Shown here: positions 60,368 through 64,000 of the stretch, in pieces
Layout: each line of letters opens with the position of its first letter
How positions within the stretch are numbered: the first letter of the stretch is position 1
NCBI GenBank assembly: GCA_963575745.1
Contig: CAUYUJ010014755.1
Span: 5,663-69,662, forward strand
Reading direction: 5' to 3'
Length of the DNA: 64,000 bases
Origin: Prorocentrum cordatum
Lineage: Eukaryota; Sar; Dinophyceae; Prorocentrales; Prorocentraceae
Notes under the pieces: model-generated
The model's database searches: none
The model's input: only the letters and a program-made list of their open reading frames with translations
What the model was told of the DNA's origin: nothing
Program-made: the position numbers and the translations under genes

Positions 60368-60452
60368 GGCCCGTTCTCGAACGATAATCGCTGGGGCGTT
60401 GAAGGCCGCGCGGGTTCTCCGAAACCGCCCCGGCTCAACCTTTTTTTGTGCC
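60365..60452 (+). repeat. Split direct repeat A2
   Basis: Near-identical copy of A1, directly joined to B1 at GCGATGGCCCG. Confidence 0.85.
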
Positions 60453-60473
60453 CGCTCTCTTGCCTCCCTTTCT

Positions 60474-60660
60474 TTTCTCCTCTCTCCTCCTCGTTCGCCG
60501 TGTGTGTGTGTGTTGTGTGTGTGTGTGTGTGTGTGTCTGTGCCGTGTCGGCGTTCGTCCCTCCCCTTCCCCCTCCGAGTTCAGTGAATGCCGCCCCGCCT
60601 GCTCGTGAGCCTGACCTGAGACACGCAAAAAGCTCTCCTGGCCTGGATAGCTGGTGCGAT
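60474..60660 (+). repeat. Split direct repeat B2, right end of the element
   Basis: Matches B1 with small changes, mostly in the (GT)n length, and ends with the same GATAGCTGGTGCGAT, after which GAGGATGAGGAGG microsatellite begins. Confidence 0.8.
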
Positions 60661-61200
60661 GAGGATGAGGAGGAGGAGGAGGAGGAGAAGGAGGAGGAGG
60701 AGGAGAAGGAGGAGAGCGCCATCGACAGGGAAGGTGGGGGCCACGAGGTCCGCGGGCTCGACAACTCCCGCGTCGCCCGCGCCCGCCCCCTCACTCTTGT
60801 CCGCAATTGCGGGGTGCTGCGTAAATGGCTTTCGGCCCATCCCGCCACCGTGCTTGGGTTGTGGGGACGAAGCCTATTGGATGCTCGATGGGATGTCGTG
60901 GGAGGCTTCTAGGGGGCCTCTTGGAGGTAGTTTGGTCGCTGTTTGGGGACATCTTGATGCCTCTTGGGAGCCTCTTGGGGCCTCTTGGAGGCCTCTTGGG
61001 GCCTCCTGGGCGCTTTTTGGGGGGCGTCCTGGGGGCTTCTTGGGGCGGAAGGCTCGGATTTTCGGCTCGCGCTCCCTCTTTTGGGCCCCGGGCCGTATTG
61101 GGGCCCTCTTGGGCCGTTTTGTGCGCCTCTTGGGCTGTTTGGGGGCCCTCTTGGGCCGTTTTGGGCTCCCCTTTGAAGCCTCTTAGGGTGGTCTGGCACT
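60661..61200 (+). repeat. GAGGAG microsatellite and GGGGCCTCTTGG minisatellite
   Basis: Purine run to 60715, a short mixed stretch, then CTTGGGGCCTCTTGG-type units (60900-61195). Confidence 0.8.
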
Positions 61201-61870
61201 CGAAAGTGAGCTGGGACAAGGGCGAGAGATAGCGAGCGTTTGTCCGCGGCCGTTTGTGTTCAAGCGGCTGGCCGCCAACATGCGGTTGGGCTTCATTGCG
61301 AGGTATACTACTTGGCATCGAGCCCGGAAACATCCTTCGCTTGAGATGGCCCGTCGTTCCCGCGACGACCTCCTCCGACTGGGACGATCGCTACTACGAT
61401 CCAGCAAAGCTGGAGCTGCACTTCGCCTGAAGCGAAACATGTGGTCGGGCCTCCCAGCCCCCTTCCAAACTTGGTAGCGGAGTTGGCCTACGGTGGTCAG
61501 TTTTTGCTCTACTTCTCACCATCCACGGCATTATCTGGAAGACTACTGACATGGTGGAACACGAGGGTGCAGTGGGTCTGCGCGGAGGAATGTACATAAT
61601 TACGTACAACCGCAAGGACATTTGCAGTTCTACCTCTGTTATCGCAGAGGCTTCTTACTCGAGTCCTACTTCCCTGCGTTACTACATTCCAGAAGTCCAC
61701 CCACCTACTCCAATGGGGATTTTTTTTTGCAGATGCCATTCATGGCAACATGCGGTATGATATTGCGCCACCTCCACCCCCACGCAAGCCTACAACAAAA
61801 CACCACAAACCACAGCCACCAACATCCGACCACGACCTACGGGGCCATCGGATTTGTATTAGCATTTTTG
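61201..61870 (+). other. Region without a clear gene
   Basis: Short frames on both strands; none convincing. It may be the decayed start of the Gag-like region that follows. Confidence 0.35.
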
Positions 61871-61877
61871 GTTTTGT

Positions 61878-63458
61878 GTGGGTTGCTATCGGGCGCGCTG
61901 TGGGACACATGCGCGGTGGAGACGACGCAAGAACAACCGGCCCCGTTGGGACCCAGCCGGTCAAGTTCCTTTCCGTGAAGTTGTTCGAGAGGTACATGCC
62001 TGGATCAACGTGACCACAGGCACTTTGACGCCTTCCCAACAAGCTGTAGCACTGCAGCGTTTTCTGGGAGGCCTCTCGCGGACCATAGCCACGATAGCCC
62101 CCCCAACAGTTATCAACTTTGGCGTTAACGTTGGTGGCCGTTATACCGATGGTGTCACCTGCATCATGTTCCTCCGTAGCACGAAGTTTGAGAATCTAGA
62201 GGGGGAGCGCCAATTTGACTCGGGAGCGGTTTTCGTCGACTTTCGAGTCCATGCGGGAAGCTGAGACGGCAGGCTTTAACATCCCCAACCTCCAAATCCT
62301 AATTGTTATATGTTGTTCAGAGCCTTAGGGGTGGGGGCGTCGCGTGCGTTACAACTCCTGCAGCCACTCAACCACCAAATGCAGGGGAACCAACCATAAT
62401 TTGACTCTCTGTTCGAACGCATGAAGTCATATGCTCACATCGCTGAGAGAACCCCTGGCAATATTGGTGACATCATCAGCCACGGTCACCGCGCCAGAAC
62501 CTTTCATGCTGAAGCCAATGCAGGGCAACTTGCTACAAACGTCTGGAATGACAGTTCGCAATCAACGGAGGCCGCCGCACTATCAGCCCAAAGTGGTGGT
62601 CCAGCTACGGGGTCGCAAAGACTCCAGGGCCAGATGCCCGGGGCCGTCGGCAACGGCGGCCTCTGCGCAGGCCATTGCCCTTGCAGGCTCAGCGGGGCAT
62701 CCCATTGAGTCTGACTTCGATTCCGGAACCGACGCCGACGCGCGCGTCATCAGACGACGAGGCGACTGCCCTAGACCGCTCCGACATGCACATTGTTTGG
62801 ACGGAAGAGAAACAAGCTTAATGCCTGTTTCTAGGATATCAGAATAAACGCAGATGGAGACGGTTTATGAAGAAGTGAATTCGCATGGTGCGACGTACTG
62901 TCCGACGGGCACTTAGGGGAAAGGGTAAGGGTCGAGACAAGGGTAAGGGCAAGCGACGGCGATTGCATGGCAGAGGTGCGTTAGCGTTCCTGGCATCTCC
63001 CACTGGACCACAGCATGAAGAACTATTGCTGGGCGCAGGCAGGGGGCGTAGGCACGCCCCGGGAAAAGGGCAAGGCACGCCGGACGAACGCGAAAGATGC
63101 GAATGGTAAAACAATTGAACGTGACACCTGCCATGGCGCACAACATTTTCGCCGCGAATGCACCCGGGGCGATCGGAGAGGCAGGGGTCCGTCAATGCAT
63201 TTGGCTCAAACCGATTCGGACATGCATCGTGTCGACTGGGAAGCGCCATTGGCCGACCTTGCCGACAATGCGACTGCAGCCGTTAACTCCATGGTTGCCA
63301 GGCATCTAAGTGCCAGCATGCCCCTCGAGAAATGCGCCGATGAGCTTTTCGAGGAGATCTATGTTGGCCACGACGAGATCAGCTTGGCCGACTGGCTAGG
63401 CATGCCCATCGTGTGGCAAATCGAATTTGTTGAGAATTCCATATACCCGCCGACGTAG
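61878..63458 (+). pseudogene. Decayed retrotransposon Gag-like region
   Basis: Four separate frames. The first reads EVHAWINVTTGTLTPSQQAV, QRFLGGLSRTIATIAPP and TCIMFLRSTKFENLEGE, like a copia-type capsid. The second reads AERTPGNIGDIISHGH. Then comes a Lys/Arg/Gly-rich linker (GKGKGRDKGKGK). The last has CHGAQHFRREC, a likely ruined zinc knuckle, and ADELFEEIYVGHDEIS. Stops separate them. No protease or RT follows before the window ends. Confidence 0.4.
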
Positions 63459-63683
63459 ATCATGCTATGGCGGGGACACCCGCGGATTCTGAAGCCACAA
63501 TTCCAGCGACAGAAAGGGGAGTCTAATGATGTTGTATTCTCAGGCCATTGGCAATTCGACAATCACGCAACCGTGCGACGATGATCCTTCGCGGGAAAGC
63601 CCGCGAGGTGCCGGCGACCTTTCAGAGCGCATCCAGTGCGAACGTGGACATGATGAAGTCCAGAATTGCACATTCGCTGCTAA

Positions 63684-64000
63684 TTGGCGGTCTCCGAGCC
63701 GCCGCAAGCGATCAACTGGCCGCCGAGTCTGGAGGCGCGCGTCGCTCAGGCGATGGCGAAGACGAGCGGGAAGCTGAGGGCCGGCGCGCGCAGCTTCGCG
63801 GTCGCGCCCGCAGCCGCTCGCGCGGGCACTCGCGCGCGCGCGCGCCAGCGGCGCCCAGCGCCCTCGCCTTCCTGGTGCGAGGGCCCCAGGGATCCCGCCG
63901 AGGAGGGGGGGGCGCTCGCGGGGGGGCCCGCCTCATAGGGGGGGCCGTCCAGCCACGTCCAAAGCAGGAGGCGTGCAGCGCCTGGTCAGCTATGATGACC
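63684..64000 (+). other. GC-rich edge sequence, possibly start of another Gag-like ORF
   Basis: Arg/Ala-rich frames, then in one frame VQRLVSYDD at the edge. This recalls ELLVSYDVPG of the Gag-like ORF at 52575. Too short to judge. Confidence 0.2.

Larger units (their letters stand above)
51919..60660 (+). mobile_element. Tyrosine-recombinase retrotransposon with split direct repeats
   Basis: Terminal layout: A1 (51919-52003), ORFs, B1 (60190-60367), A2 (60365-60452), B2 (60474-60660). A1 matches A2 closely and B1 matches B2. This split-repeat order is that of Ngaro/PAT-like elements. Coding order: small membrane protein, Gag, RT, RNase H, tyrosine recombinase, methyltransferase-like protein. 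LTR elements with integrase are excluded by the recombinase. Two in-frame stops, at least three frame changes and a DNA-element insertion show this copy is disabled. Confidence 0.8.

Overview
The window looks like nuclear DNA of a dinoflagellate, probably a GC-rich free-living species; Prorocentrum-like is a guess from base composition. Evidence: an exact copy of the 22-nt dinoflagellate spliced leader (DinoSL) ahead of an intronless gene, several decayed leader-like copies, introns with GT, GC and GA donors whose ends repeat each other, dinoflagellate-type Ty1/copia and tyrosine-recombinase retrotransposons, and abundant micro- and minisatellites. There is no bacterial gene organisation, no CRISPR array, and no rRNA or tRNA gene that I can recognise.

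Layout. 1-785 is the 3' end of a Cys/His-rich ORF. 786-6640 is a patchwork of repeated blocks: a 49/57-bp minisatellite built on GCATTGCACCCTCAGGGTC, purine and GAT microsatellites, a GGGGCCTCTTGG minisatellite, and decayed spliced-leader-like sequences, one of them upstream of a 214-aa ORF. 6764-21950 is a very large Helitron-type rolling-circle transposon: an RPA70-like ORF; a zinc-finger N-terminal region with an internal tandem duplication; a HUH/two-Tyr Rep; a PIF1-type helicase; and a Josephin-like cysteine peptidase at the C-terminus. Two introns interrupt the Rep/helicase gene. 21951-24350 repeats the left-flank blocks and holds an AT-rich island. 24354-26054 is an orphan ORF that has acquired the Helitron leader and first codons.

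26090-33600 contains three to four copies of a minisatellite-carrying repeat with 11-bp inverted ends (CCCGGAAAGGG). Between two of them lies a HAD-phosphatase retrogene behind an exact DinoSL. 33600-36200 is minisatellite. 36259-39829 is a five-exon host-type gene for a secreted EF-hand/von Willebrand D-like protein (650 aa when spliced); its introns look like introners. 40747-49721 is an old Ty1/copia element on the minus strand, broken by insertions. 49760-51918 is tandem repeat. 51919-60660 is a tyrosine-recombinase retrotransposon with split direct repeats (A1-ORFs-B1-A2-B2), coding for a small membrane protein, Gag, RT/RNase H, tyrosine recombinase and a DNA-methyltransferase-like protein; a 1.9-kb inverted-repeat DNA element with an 8-bp target duplication sits inside its RNase H region. 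The rest is minisatellite, a decayed Gag-like region and GC-rich sequence.

Only two genes look like ordinary host genes, the HAD retrogene and the EF-hand/vWD gene. The rest is mobile DNA and its debris. The strongest candidate for something new is the RPA-Rep-helicase-Josephin Helitron, whose introns are made of a small inverted-repeat motif found elsewhere in the window.
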